DNA of 64,000 bases from contig NC_089176.1 in the NCBI RefSeq assembly GCF_947507565.1, positions 2,542,001 through 2,606,000 on the forward strand, given 5' to 3'. The notes beneath the pieces were generated by a model, which searched no databases, had not been told where the DNA came from, and worked only from the letters and a program-made list of their open reading frames with translations. Of the stretch, positions 56,001 to 64,000 are shown one piece after another. The stretch comes from Oscarella lobularis. Taxonomy: Eukaryota > Porifera > Homoscleromorpha > Homosclerophorida > Oscarellidae. The position numbers and the translations under genes are program-made. Position 1 is the first letter of the stretch; every line of letters starts with the position of its first letter.

Positions 56001-57473
56001 TGAGTGAGAGATTTCGCAGTAACCAAGGTGCTCCGGCTTTCCGTTGCAATTCCAATCTGCGTTTGCTGCATTCAAAAGTATTCTGCAGTAGCATAGCAAC
56101 CGTCATGGGACCAACACCTAGAGAGACTGTAAGGAAAACGCCCACCCTAAAGTCCTCAGAAAATTTACCCCCGGGAACTGGAGTAATCCAAGAAGCAATA
56201 GGCTTGCAACTCTTGTAGTCCACATCGCCAACGAGACGATAGCCTTTAGCTACACTTGGGTCTAGATATTGAGGATAACTAATTAAAAATTGGCTTTCCG
56301 TGCCCTACGGCTCAACACTCAAAGCACCCACGCACAAAGACACTTGCCGCGCTTTTAATTGATTAATTATAATATAAGACTACCGCTTTGACCAGACCTG
56401 GAAGACTGTTCATTCCAACGTCAATAACAACTGCACCAGGTTTCAACCAATCGCCCTAGAAAGACTAAGTGACTGTACGGTGAGGGGCTTTCCGCTACCA
56501 TACCTTAACCATGCACGGTTGCCTTGCCGCTACAACAAGAATGTCAGCCAAACGTACCTAATAACGCCACGTCAACACATGCCTCTTGAACGATGTGTAC
56601 GACTTATATACCTTTTCCGGTAGATTTTCCGTTTTGGAGTGGCACACCATGACCGTGGCGTTGTGATTGATGAGAAGATCGCGCATTGGCGCGCCGACGA
56701 TTTTGCTGCGACCTATCACCACGGCTACTTTGCCTTCGATTTTGACTCCAGTGGCTTTGATCAGTTCGATGCAGCCGCGGGCCGTGCACGGAACGTGAAT
56801 GCCGTCGCTCTCCGTTTCGCCGCGCGCCAATTTGCCGGCGTTCAGCGACGTCAGTCTGCAAGAGAAAAACGGCTATGTATATATAAACCATGCCTACAGT
56901 TTGATCTAATTCACCCATCAACGTCTTTCAAAGGGTCAATGATGCTGGTGCAATAGTCGGCGTCAATTGTTTCAGTCGAATCCAAAGGAAGCTGCAATAA
57001 TAACAGGTGACCCCGTACACAGATGGACTTCCCATGGTAGTCCTACCTGAACAAAAAAGCCGTCGACAGTCGGATCTCCATTTAGTCTCTGCAGTATATT
57101 GATCAATTCGGACTGACTAGTACCACTTCCCAATTTGATGTGTCGAGCATCGACTCCAACCTAGATTAGCCCCCCCAAAATACAACTTCTCTTGACTATA
57201 AATAATTCCGTTTTTTTCTCTCTCACTTCGCTCGCGAATTTCAATTTGTTTCGAATATAAACATTCGAGTCGCTGCGATTTCCCACCTGCACGACCACCA
57301 GCGAAGGCGCCGAAAAATTCGGATAGTCGGCGCGAATCGCGTCGATCTCCTCCTTCAGCTTCGATCGAATCGATCTGCAGTGAAACGAATGAATTCGGCT
57401 ATTTGGAGCTCGTTGCGAGTCGGCGATACTTGGCAATGGTGGTTCCGCTGAGAATCTGGCCCCTTTCGTCCAT
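53010..57473 (-). CDS. MTHFD1: C1-tetrahydrofolate synthase, trifunctional
   Basis: Cytosolic enzyme interconverting one-carbon tetrahydrofolates: NADP-dependent methylene-THF dehydrogenase and methenyl-THF cyclohydrolase (N-terminal part), and ATP-dependent formyl-THF synthetase (C-terminal part). Many short-intron exons. From the N-terminus: [14 protein letters not shown] (57473-57430), then [61 protein letters not shown]. In the synthetase: [94 protein letters not shown], then [19 protein letters not shown] and the end [23 protein letters not shown] 57473 is chosen because an in-frame stop lies upstream with no other ATG. No mitochondrial presequence is seen, which separates it from MTHFD1L. 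Confidence 0.93.
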
Positions 57474-57968
57474 GATCGACGCAGAAAAAGTCGGCAAAGC
57501 GTTGGGGATCTCTCTGCTGAGAACACGGGAGGTTCGATTTTACAAGTATTTCCCGGATAAAAAAATAAATATGCGCGGGGGCGACACCACGCGACGGGAG
57601 GGAACGTCCGGTGGACGATATTTAGCGAAAAGAAGTTCTGTGCGCGTAGGCGTGAATGCTTCTGCGATGCATTTTGCTATAACCTACAGGGAATCTTTCC
57701 TGAACAAAAACTCTCGCTCCTTTCGTGCGATCCACAGTCTGTTGAGTGTCTCGGGTAAGCGGAAGAAACTGCGAAGCCGCAGGGATGTCATCCACGCTCC
57801 AAGTCGATCTTGCACAGTGAAAAGATCGTCCGCCACGAGATCGGGCGGCGTGGCAGCGTGACTCACGTGGCTGCGATACATATCCCGTACTTTCTTCGCG
57901 TCATCACACGCCACGTCTTGACTTCCTTTAGCGAATCGCCTCACCATAAACGACCGATTTCTCCGAAA
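57474..57968. promoter_or_regulatory. Head-to-head intergenic region between MTHFD1 and the selenoprotein gene
   Basis: 495 bases separate the two divergent ATGs, so the promoters must lie here or overlap. No TATA box is evident on either side. The long minus-strand open frame covering 57684-58175 is judged a shadow (see rejected items). Confidence 0.5.
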
Positions 57969-58465
57969 ATGTCCGTCAAAGTTCACGTTAGCTACTGGTG
58001 AGCGAGATCGCAACCCGAAAGGCAAACGGGCTGTAGAATGCAGCGCGCTAGACTCCAAGTAGAGCTTCGACGCAACGTCGTCGCTGAAAATCGCACTCGT
58101 TCGTGTCATTCGACCGAAAGAACCCTTCGTTCTCCGTGTAGTGGCTCCTGAGGCTACGCCCCCCGTTATCATCAACTGGCGAACGAGATCAAAGAGTCCG
58201 TCCCAGATGCTGACGTGACGGGAAATGTCGGCAATACTGGTGTGTGCACGTGTATCTACGTAGTACCAATGCTGATTTATTGGCTCTCGTTAATTAAGGC
58301 GACTTTGAAGTTTCCATTGGCGGCGTGCTTGTTTTCTCAAAGAAGGCAAAGGGTTCCTTTCCTGAGTTCAAGTCCGTTGTTGCCGCAGTGGAGAAGGCAA
58401 GCAAAGGGGGTACAGTGTCTGAGTTCGACATCGTTGAAGCGAAAGGTTTTTGCGCTATTCTCTAA
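57969..58465 (+). CDS. Selenoprotein W / MIEN1-family protein with in-frame UGA (Sec) and CaaX end
   Basis: Three exons, 57969-57997, 58142-58239 and 58299-58465, giving 97 residues if TGA at 58149-58151 is read as selenocysteine. The product starts MSVKVHVSYC, then G-S-Sec-G, so Cys10 and Sec13 form the CxxU redox motif of the SELENOW/Rdx family. Exon 2 continues YAPRYHQLANEIKESVPDAD. Exon 3 gives GDFEVSIGGVLVFSKKAKGS and ends EAKGFCAIL, TAA. The FEVxIxGxLVFSK stretch and a C-terminal CaaX box match MIEN1 (C35/Rdx12), whose vertebrate form lacks Sec. Both splice junctions keep frame and family homology lies on both sides of the TGA, so a plain stop is unlikely. Thioredoxin-like fold; probable redox role, possibly prenylated and membrane-attached. 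Confidence 0.85.
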
Positions 58466-58501
58466 TGCTTGACTGGGCGCTTTGTTTGGGACATTTCCTA
58501 T

Positions 58502-58568
58502 GCACACACTTGCTTATGATGGTCTTAGACTAAATCACGTCAAAGACTTGATCTTTTATAGTTTGTGC
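58502..58568 (+). promoter_or_regulatory. Candidate SECIS element in the 3' UTR
   Basis: Begins 37 bases after the stop (quartet at +51). Base stem GCACACAC (58502-58509) with GTTTGTGC (58561-58568), 7 of 8 pairs. Quartet sides ATGAT (58516-58520) and TGAT (58549-58552). Upper stem GGTCTTAGAC with GTCAAAGACT, nine of ten pairs including one G-U. Apical loop TAAATCAC with the AA(A) motif. There are 12 bases from UGA of the quartet to the AA, which fits known SECIS geometry. A folding program was not run. Confidence 0.75.
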
Positions 58569-58836
58569 ATGACGGTGTGTGCCCGCTTCTGTTTAGCCAG
58601 CATCTGTGTCTGTCAGTTATTAGCTAATAAAGGTTGGCAACCTCACTACAGCATGTCTGTGGACTCTGTGCGTGTCTGTTGTTGGGAGCAGCGCTTGGTC
58701 TCCCTGCAGCGCAAAATAGAGCAGTTCGAAGTTTAGGAAAGAAAGGTCTGGTACAGGTATGTGAAAGAAAAAGAAAGAAAGCACGACTAAAGTGAAAATA
58801 ATTTCAAACAGGCTGCAGCGGTTAGGTCTGGTGTTT

Positions 58837-59706
58837 CTATGACTGAGGTGGAGGCAATTCTTCAATGATGATTCTTGACATTGCATTCCATCCAGAGTTA
58901 GCATTGTGTTGATCGCGAGGATCTCGAACACATTTGCCAACATGAATGCCTACTGCTATCGTCCCAGCAGGAAGCCTCTCGCAGTGACCTTCAATCTGAG
59001 TCACTCTGTTGGGATTGTCTTTTGCTGGCGCTCCGTATATTATTCCTTCAATGGTTGCAGGATTTCCACATTCGTTTCCATTGAAAGTGAAGTACCAGCG
59101 GTTGCAGCATTCACCAGAACTGCAATACGTCCGAAGTGTTCCCTGATAGAGAACACGAATTGCCGTAGCATGAGACTTTTTCACAAAGTTACACGCCTAC
59201 ATGATAATCTGCATGATAGCACACAAAACATACAGTATTACATGTACCTTAACAAGACCCGCATCCAAGCCTGAATTTGCATACCACACGCAATGCTTCC
59301 AGTTGAGTTCACCAACAGGCCCAGGTGGACCCACTTCTCCTTTAGCACCGCTATCTCCTTTAATTCCTTTCTGACCCGTATTTCCATGAATACCGTCACG
59401 TCCATTGTTTCCAGCTAAACCGATGTCTCCTTTAGCGCCTCTATCTCCTTTTATTCCTCTCTCGCCCTTCACTCCATCCACGCCATCACGTCCATCTCTT
59501 CCAGGCAAACCGTGCTGTCCTGGTATGCCTGGTATTCCTGCACCCAACAGCGAAGACTAGATGCAGAAAAGATCACGTAACCTGTCTTAGAGGTTATAAG
59601 TAAGACTTTCTACCTTGCTATTATCAGAGTCTTGTGCTCTGGTGAGAGATAGAAGCACAAAAACATAAAACGCAATCAAAACGTAGATGCTGAACTTTGT
59701 CGTCAT
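58837..59706 (-). CDS. CTHRC1-like collagenous secreted protein, copy 1
   Basis: Three exons (59706-59614, 59556-59248, 59196-58837), phase 0 introns, 253 aa. Signal peptide [20 protein letters not shown], collagen run of about 20 Gly-X-Y triplets ([20 protein letters not shown] onward), then the CTHRC1 C-terminal domain: [64 protein letters not shown]. Human CTHRC1 (about 243 aa) is a secreted modulator of Wnt/PCP signalling and matrix; whether that role extends here is unknown. A TATA box (CTATATAAACAG, minus) lies at about 59746-59757. Confidence 0.92.
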
Positions 59707-60518
59707 TTGATCGCAAAAAACGATGCTGTTTGAGTCCAATTTTTACTGTTTATATAGTGTTTGACTAATCGCTCTAAATAACGGGTCTTTCTGGCTCAAT
59801 CAAAAAACGCGGAGTTACTCTACTTGACCACAAAGCAATTGCCTTGACGTCACTGCCGGAGATAATGGCATACACACAGATGAGATCGAAGGACCGCTAG
59901 GATCATCCAACGCCGTCAGACTGCAAATACTAGAGTATAGTGGTACAATCAGATGTCCGCGTCTACTAAATTATTTTTAGCATTGCCTCATTTTGAGACG
60001 TTTCCGGTGATCAAGAATGCCAAAACACGAAGTCCCCGCATCTTTTGCCACGTGGAAAGCCTCCAGGAGCGGGAACTGGCCCACGCAGTGTCGTGCTTTG
60101 CCGAAGCGATGACGAAAATGCCGTAGAAAATAGTAGCGCCAGCGGCCACCGTGTTTACTACTGTCTATGCGATGTTCAGCCTAGATCTACTGCGTGAACA
60201 GCTTGCCTTTCGTGACGCTCATTGCTGGCTCGCGTTGCAGCTCTGTTGTGAACGTGCTCCTCGATCGACGAAGTCACCGGTATCCCGGCTTTGGGCGGAC
60301 CGCGTCGTCTACAGTAGATAATCATTGATTAGATTTCCTGCATGATAAATTTTCGACAGGTTGTTCACGAAAGCTACAACTATCTACCAAAATGAAATTG
60401 GTTGCTGTATATATTCCTAAAATTGGAGCCTGCTGTCATTTAGCAAATCAACTGGTAGGCAAAACAAAGTACAACACAGAAATCACATCAAAGCAGAGCA
60501 GGCGTCTCTAATGATTCT
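59707..60518. other. Intergenic region between CTHRC1-like copies 1 and 2
   Basis: No gene is seen. The stretch from about 60345 (AAATTTTCGACAGGTTGTTC) to the stop of copy 2 is repeated at about 61731-61912, where it precedes a truncated copy. Confidence 0.55.
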
Positions 60519-61333
60519 CTATGTCTGAGGTGGAGGCAGCTCTTCAATGACAATTCTTGACATTGCATTCCATCCACTGTAAGCATCATGATGATCCCGA
60601 GGAGATCGAATGCATTTGCCGACATAAAAGCCTACTGATATCGTCCCAGCAGGAAGCTTCTCGCAGTGACCTTCGATCTGAGTTACTCTGTGAGGATCAT
60701 CGCTTGCTGGCCCTCCGTATTTTATTCCTTCAATGGTTGCAGGACTTCCACATTCGTTTCCATTGAAAGTGAAGTACCAGCGGTTGCAGCAAGAACCAGA
60801 TTTGCATAACGTTCGAAGTGTTCCCTGATATAGAACACGGATTGCCGTAGCAGGAGACTTTTTTACAAAGCGACACTCCTACATGATACATAATCCATCT
60901 ATCCAATGCCATAATATAATATAATAGATTCATACCTTGATAAGACCGACATCCGAACTTGACTCACCGAACCAGACGCAGTGCTTCCAGTTAAGCTCGT
61001 TGCCAGGTCCAGGTAATCCCACTTCTCCCTTTGCACCGCTATCTCCCTTCTCGCCTTTTTCGCCCGGCTTTCCATTGATCCCGTCAATACCATCACGCCC
61101 ATCCCTTCCAGGTAATCCGTGCTGACCCGGTATGCCCGGTATTCCCGCACCAATACTGCTGCACTGACACTGCTGACACTGAGACTCCTAGTAGGACAAG
61201 ACGAGTAAAGAAAAAGGTCAGTTCTTCATACTTGATAGCGCACCTTTTCATCGTCTGACTTCACCATAGCACTGATGAGGGTTGAAAGAAGGAGAACACA
61301 TAAAGCAATCATGAGACTGCCACGTGAAATCAT
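60519..61333 (-). CDS. CTHRC1-like collagenous secreted protein, copy 2
   Basis: Three exons (61333-61244, 61187-60936, 60878-60519), phase 0 introns, 233 aa. Signal peptide [20 protein letters not shown], then a Cys-rich knot before the collagen ([15 protein letters not shown]), which the other copies lack. The collagen run is shorter ([20 protein letters not shown] to GEVGLPGPG), then [14 protein letters not shown]. The last exon reads [55 protein letters not shown]. The extra cysteines could cross-link trimers (inference). TATA box (TATATAAAAGG, minus) at about 61396-61406. Confidence 0.9.
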
Positions 61334-61912
61334 GCTTCAGCCTCTTCACCAATGCCTGAGGCTGTTACTGCGGCTAGGTCTGAACTCAGGCCTTTTATAT
61401 ACCTTCCCCACACCTACTAAAAGCATTGCTTTCCGGCTTCGATGAATATCAATGTGCGCCTAAGACACGGTTTTCCTGCATCTTTCCGGTTTTCCTTCAT
61501 TCCAACTTGATGCATTTACCGTACGGTATAACTGTTATATTGTCCAAGAGAAATAAACCTATTTGAGTTTACTTTAATTAATCAAGAGGTATACTTTTAT
61601 TTATGGTAGACAGGTAATCATGTACGGAACCCGGTAGATCGGCCAATACGCGTCGAGGGTTGTTCCGTCGTAAAATAAATTAATATCACTATCACTATCA
61701 CTGGTGAGAAGGCGGACCGCACTAACTACAGTAAATTTTCGACAGGTTGTTCACGAAAGCGTTGTGCCATCTACCCACTGCAAAGGTCAACATGAAATCG
61801 GCTGCTGTGTATTCCTAAAATTGGAGCCTTCACTCTGCTGTCATTTAGCAAGGCAAAACAAAGTACAACACAGTAATCACATCAAAGCAGATCAGGCATC
61901 TCTAATGACTCT
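61334..61912. other. Upstream region of CTHRC1-like copy 2 and duplicated flank
   Basis: Promoter of copy 2 (TATA near 61400), then sequence without a gene. From about 61731 it is a copy of 60348-60518, the 3' flank of copy 2. Confidence 0.55.
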
Positions 61913-62095
61913 CTATGTCTGAGGTGGAGGCAGCTCTTCAATGACAATTCTTGACATAGCATTCCATCCGCTGTAAGCATCATGTTGACCGACCGAGTTT
62001 GCCGACAAGAAACGTACAGTGATTGCTTCGGCTTGAAGGCTCTCACAGCGACCTTCAATCTGAGTTACTCTGTGCGGATTGAGCCGTCTAGACAT
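61913..62095 (-). pseudogene. Truncated CTHRC1-like copy (end of last exon only)
   Basis: Stop at 61913-61915 and the final codons ([19 protein letters not shown]) match copy 2. Further up, [20 protein letters not shown] has lost the exact pattern, with a deletion around the last cysteine. Similarity stops near 62095, where a copy of the selenoprotein 3' region begins. The collagen exons and signal peptide are absent. Confidence 0.8.
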
Positions 62096-62109
62096 CTAAT
62101 GCCATAATA

Positions 62110-62435
62110 GATTCATACACTTGCTCATGATAGCCTTAGACTAAATCACATTCAAGGCTTGATCTTTTATGGTTTTGTGCGTGATGGTGTGTGCCCGCTT
62201 CTGTTTAGCCAGCATCTGCGTCTGTCTTTTTAATTATTAGCTAATAAAGGTTGGCAACGGCACCCATGGGCTCTGTGCGTGTGCATCTGTTGCTTGGCGC
62301 AGCGCTTGGTCTTCCTGCAGAGCGAAATAAGTCTGAGCGGTTCAAAATTCAGGAAAAAAGGTCTGGTGCAGGTACGTGAAAGAAAAAGAAAGAAAACATG
62401 TTTCAAGCAGGCTGCAACGGTTAGGTATGGTGTTT
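62110..62435. repeat. Copy of the selenoprotein 3' region and CTHRC1 copy 1 flank, with an orphan SECIS-like hairpin
   Basis: About 62115-62430 repeats 58505-58830 (TAGCCAGCATCTG, AGCTAATAAAGGTTGGCAAC). It includes the SECIS-like core: ATGAT 62127-62131, AGCCTTAGAC, loop TAAATCAC, ATTCAAGGCT, TGAT 62160-62163. No selenoprotein coding exon lies upstream. Confidence 0.7.
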
Positions 62436-63303
62436 CTATGGCTGAGGTGGAGGCAATTCTTCAATGATGATCCTTGACATTGCATTCCATCCAGAGTTAG
62501 CATTGTATTGATCGCGAGGATCTTTAACGCATTTTCCAACATGAATGCCTACTGCTATCGTCCCAGCAGGAAGCCTCTCGCAGTGACCTTCAATCTGAGT
62601 CACTCTGTGGGAATCGTCTTTTCCTGACCCTCCGTATATTATTCCTTCGATGGTTGCAGGATTTCCACATTCGTTTCCATTGAAAGTGAAGTACCAGCGG
62701 TTGCAGCAAGCACCAGAACTGCAATACGTTCGGAGTGTCCCCTGATAGAGAACACGAATTGCTGTGGTATGAGACTTTTTCACAAAGTTACACGCCTACA
62801 TGATAATCTGCATGATAATACACAAAACATACAGTATTGCATGTACCTTAAGAAGGCCCACATCCAAACCTGAACTTGTATGCCACACGCAATGCTTCCA
62901 GTTGAGTTCACCAACAGGCCCAGGTGGACCCACTTCTCCTTTAGCACCGCTATCTCCTTTAATTCCTTTCTGACCCGTATTTCCATGAATACCGTCACGT
63001 CCATTGTTTCCAGCTAAACCGATGTCTCCTTTAGCGCCTCTATCTCCTTTTATTCCTCTCTCGCCCTTCACTCCATCCACGCCATCACGTCCATCTCTTC
63101 CAGGCAAACCGTGCTGTCCTGGTATGCCTGCAGCCAGTGATGGACACTGGGCAGAAACAAAAACCTCACGTGAACCACCTCCGAAATTACACGCAGTCTA
63201 CCTTGCATTTATCTTTATCAGAATTCGCTGCACTGGTAAGAGTGAGAGATAAACACGCAAGAACAGAAAACACGATGTGAAAGTTGACGCACATCATCGG
63301 CAT
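62436..63303 (-). CDS. CTHRC1-like collagenous secreted protein, copy 3
   Basis: Three exons (63303-63202, 63146-62847, 62795-62436), phase 0 introns, 253 aa. Signal peptide from MPMMCVNFHIVFSVLACLSL; a start at either 63303 or the ATGs at 63297 and 63294 is possible. The collagen and C-terminal exons are almost identical to copy 1 ([53 protein letters not shown]). The gene arose by duplication of the 58.5-59.7 kb block. The start of exon 2 (CPSLAAGIPG) and exon 1 (SDKDKCK) add cysteines not seen in copy 1. TATA-like AATATATAAACAG (minus) at about 63353-63365. Confidence 0.92.
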
Positions 63304-63776
63304 TGATCTGCACTAAGGTCGAGGCTCGTTTGAGCTGATAACCAAGCTGCCACTGTTTATATATTGCTCAAGCGATCGCTATAAACCACGACCTTCCTGA
63401 CAATACTTTGATAGAAAACGGAAATCACGGATCCAAAATAATTGCCTAAAAGCCGGATTTTCTTTCATATCTACTCAACCGCTCAAACGGTTCTGGTAGG
63501 ACTCTCACTGGATTAGTATAACGCGGAAAGCAGGCGGCTCATGCACGCAACGACTCAGTTTGCCTGCACTGATGACGAAAACTCCCGCCTTTTCCTAAAG
63601 GTACAAAGAACGACATTCCATTGTTCATTGCAACGGAAGCAGACTGCAGGAGACGGATCGCGTCCACTCGAAATTCTGTGTATTTCCCCGGAGGCAAACG
63701 CACGTGCACAAGCTAATTGCTACGTAGTCAACACAGAAGCAAACACGCAGTTCTGCGATAGACGACCGGCCGATCG
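63304..63776. other. Upstream region of CTHRC1-like copy 3
   Basis: Holds the promoter of copy 3 (TATA near 63360). No gene is seen in the rest. Confidence 0.5.
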
Positions 63777-63840
63777 CTATTGAGGGTGAGATAGTTCTTC
63801 AATGATAATTCTTGACATGGCATTCCCTCCGGAAAGGCAT
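63777..63840 (-). pseudogene. Very short CTHRC1-like 3'-end relic
   Basis: Reads [15 protein letters not shown] and stop, the last residues of a CTHRC1-like protein, with similarity fading upstream (about 63840 onward). It could be the end of a diverged fourth copy reaching past the window, but the conserved TGWN/SGWN motif is already broken. Confidence 0.55.
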
Positions 63841-64000
63841 CATGTTGACTATTTGCAATCCTGACCTTTCCACGATCGAGTTCACACGAAATGCTTTTCA
63901 ATTCTTTTGGTCGTTCGGATCACCTACACTAAATGCATTCACTGGCAAGAGGCCGCTGAGAGACCTCTTGGCCTCTACCACCCGTGCACTTTCTTCCCTC

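Noticed and set aside
58149..58151. TGA as a true stop that would make the gene a pseudogene
   Set aside because: It sits exactly at the Sec position of the CxxU motif, coding homology continues after it through another correctly phased intron, and a SECIS-like structure follows.
57684..58175. Minus-strand open frame of 163 codons, extendable upstream, with plausible-looking protein
   Set aside because: It covers exons 1 and 2 of the selenoprotein gene on the other strand, has no family match I recognise, and the plus-strand model has splice sites, homology and a SECIS candidate.

Overview
The window is eukaryotic and almost certainly from an early-branching metazoan. It has spliceosomal GT/AG introns, many only about 50-60 bases long, and animal-type genes: CTHRC1-like collagenous proteins, a CUB/sushi/vWA/serine-protease protein, a Roc-COR protein with a Death domain, trifunctional MTHFD1 and GTF3C3. 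A sponge is my best guess, but that is inference; nothing in the sequence fixes the species.

Layout. 1-7.7 kb: the 3' end of an unrecognised gene, a two-SH3 protein, and GTF3C3 (TFIIIC TPR subunit) on the minus strand. 8.4-43.7 kb: an array of twelve intronless genes for secreted proteins of 370-387 aa. Each has a signal peptide, a short Pro-rich linker, an N-terminal module I do not recognise, and a C-terminal ten-cysteine domain like that of uromodulin/GP2/OIT3 (D8C/D10C). There are two subfamilies. A1 has signal peptides ending in PISAM and A2 has signal peptides ending in TVSAM. Five A1(-)/A2(+) head-to-head pairs share 0.8-1.5 kb divergent promoters; two extra A1 genes lie on the plus strand. 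Relics of further A1 3' ends recur at the same place in the duplicated unit.

The array is interrupted twice. At 25.9-30.9 kb lies a complement factor B-like gene (CUB, unknown module, three sushi domains, vWA, trypsin fold) whose catalytic triad and vWA metal site are both degenerate. At 35.6-40.3 kb lies an insertion with an 8-bp terminal inverted repeat that carries about 3.6 kb of a ~49-bp satellite. At 45.3-48.7 kb are two related genes in which the same two-domain ectodomain sits on a collagen stalk, giving a collectin/ficolin-like layout.

48.9-52.4 kb: a gene joining a caspase-like domain to Roc-COR-Death. 53.0-57.5 kb: MTHFD1 (minus strand), head-to-head with a three-exon selenoprotein W/MIEN1-family gene (57.97-58.47 kb). 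That gene has an in-frame UGA in a CxxU motif, a C-terminal CaaX-like CAIL and a plausible SECIS element just after its stop. 58.8-63.3 kb: three CTHRC1-like genes on the minus strand plus two truncated copies, spread by segmental duplication; one duplication carried along a copy of the SECIS region.

Taken together, the accessory part reads as a rapidly duplicating locus for secreted recognition-type proteins (soluble and collagen-stalked), next to an inactive complement-like protease homologue and a cell-death-type signalling gene. A role in immunity or self-recognition is inference from domain content and neighbourhood.
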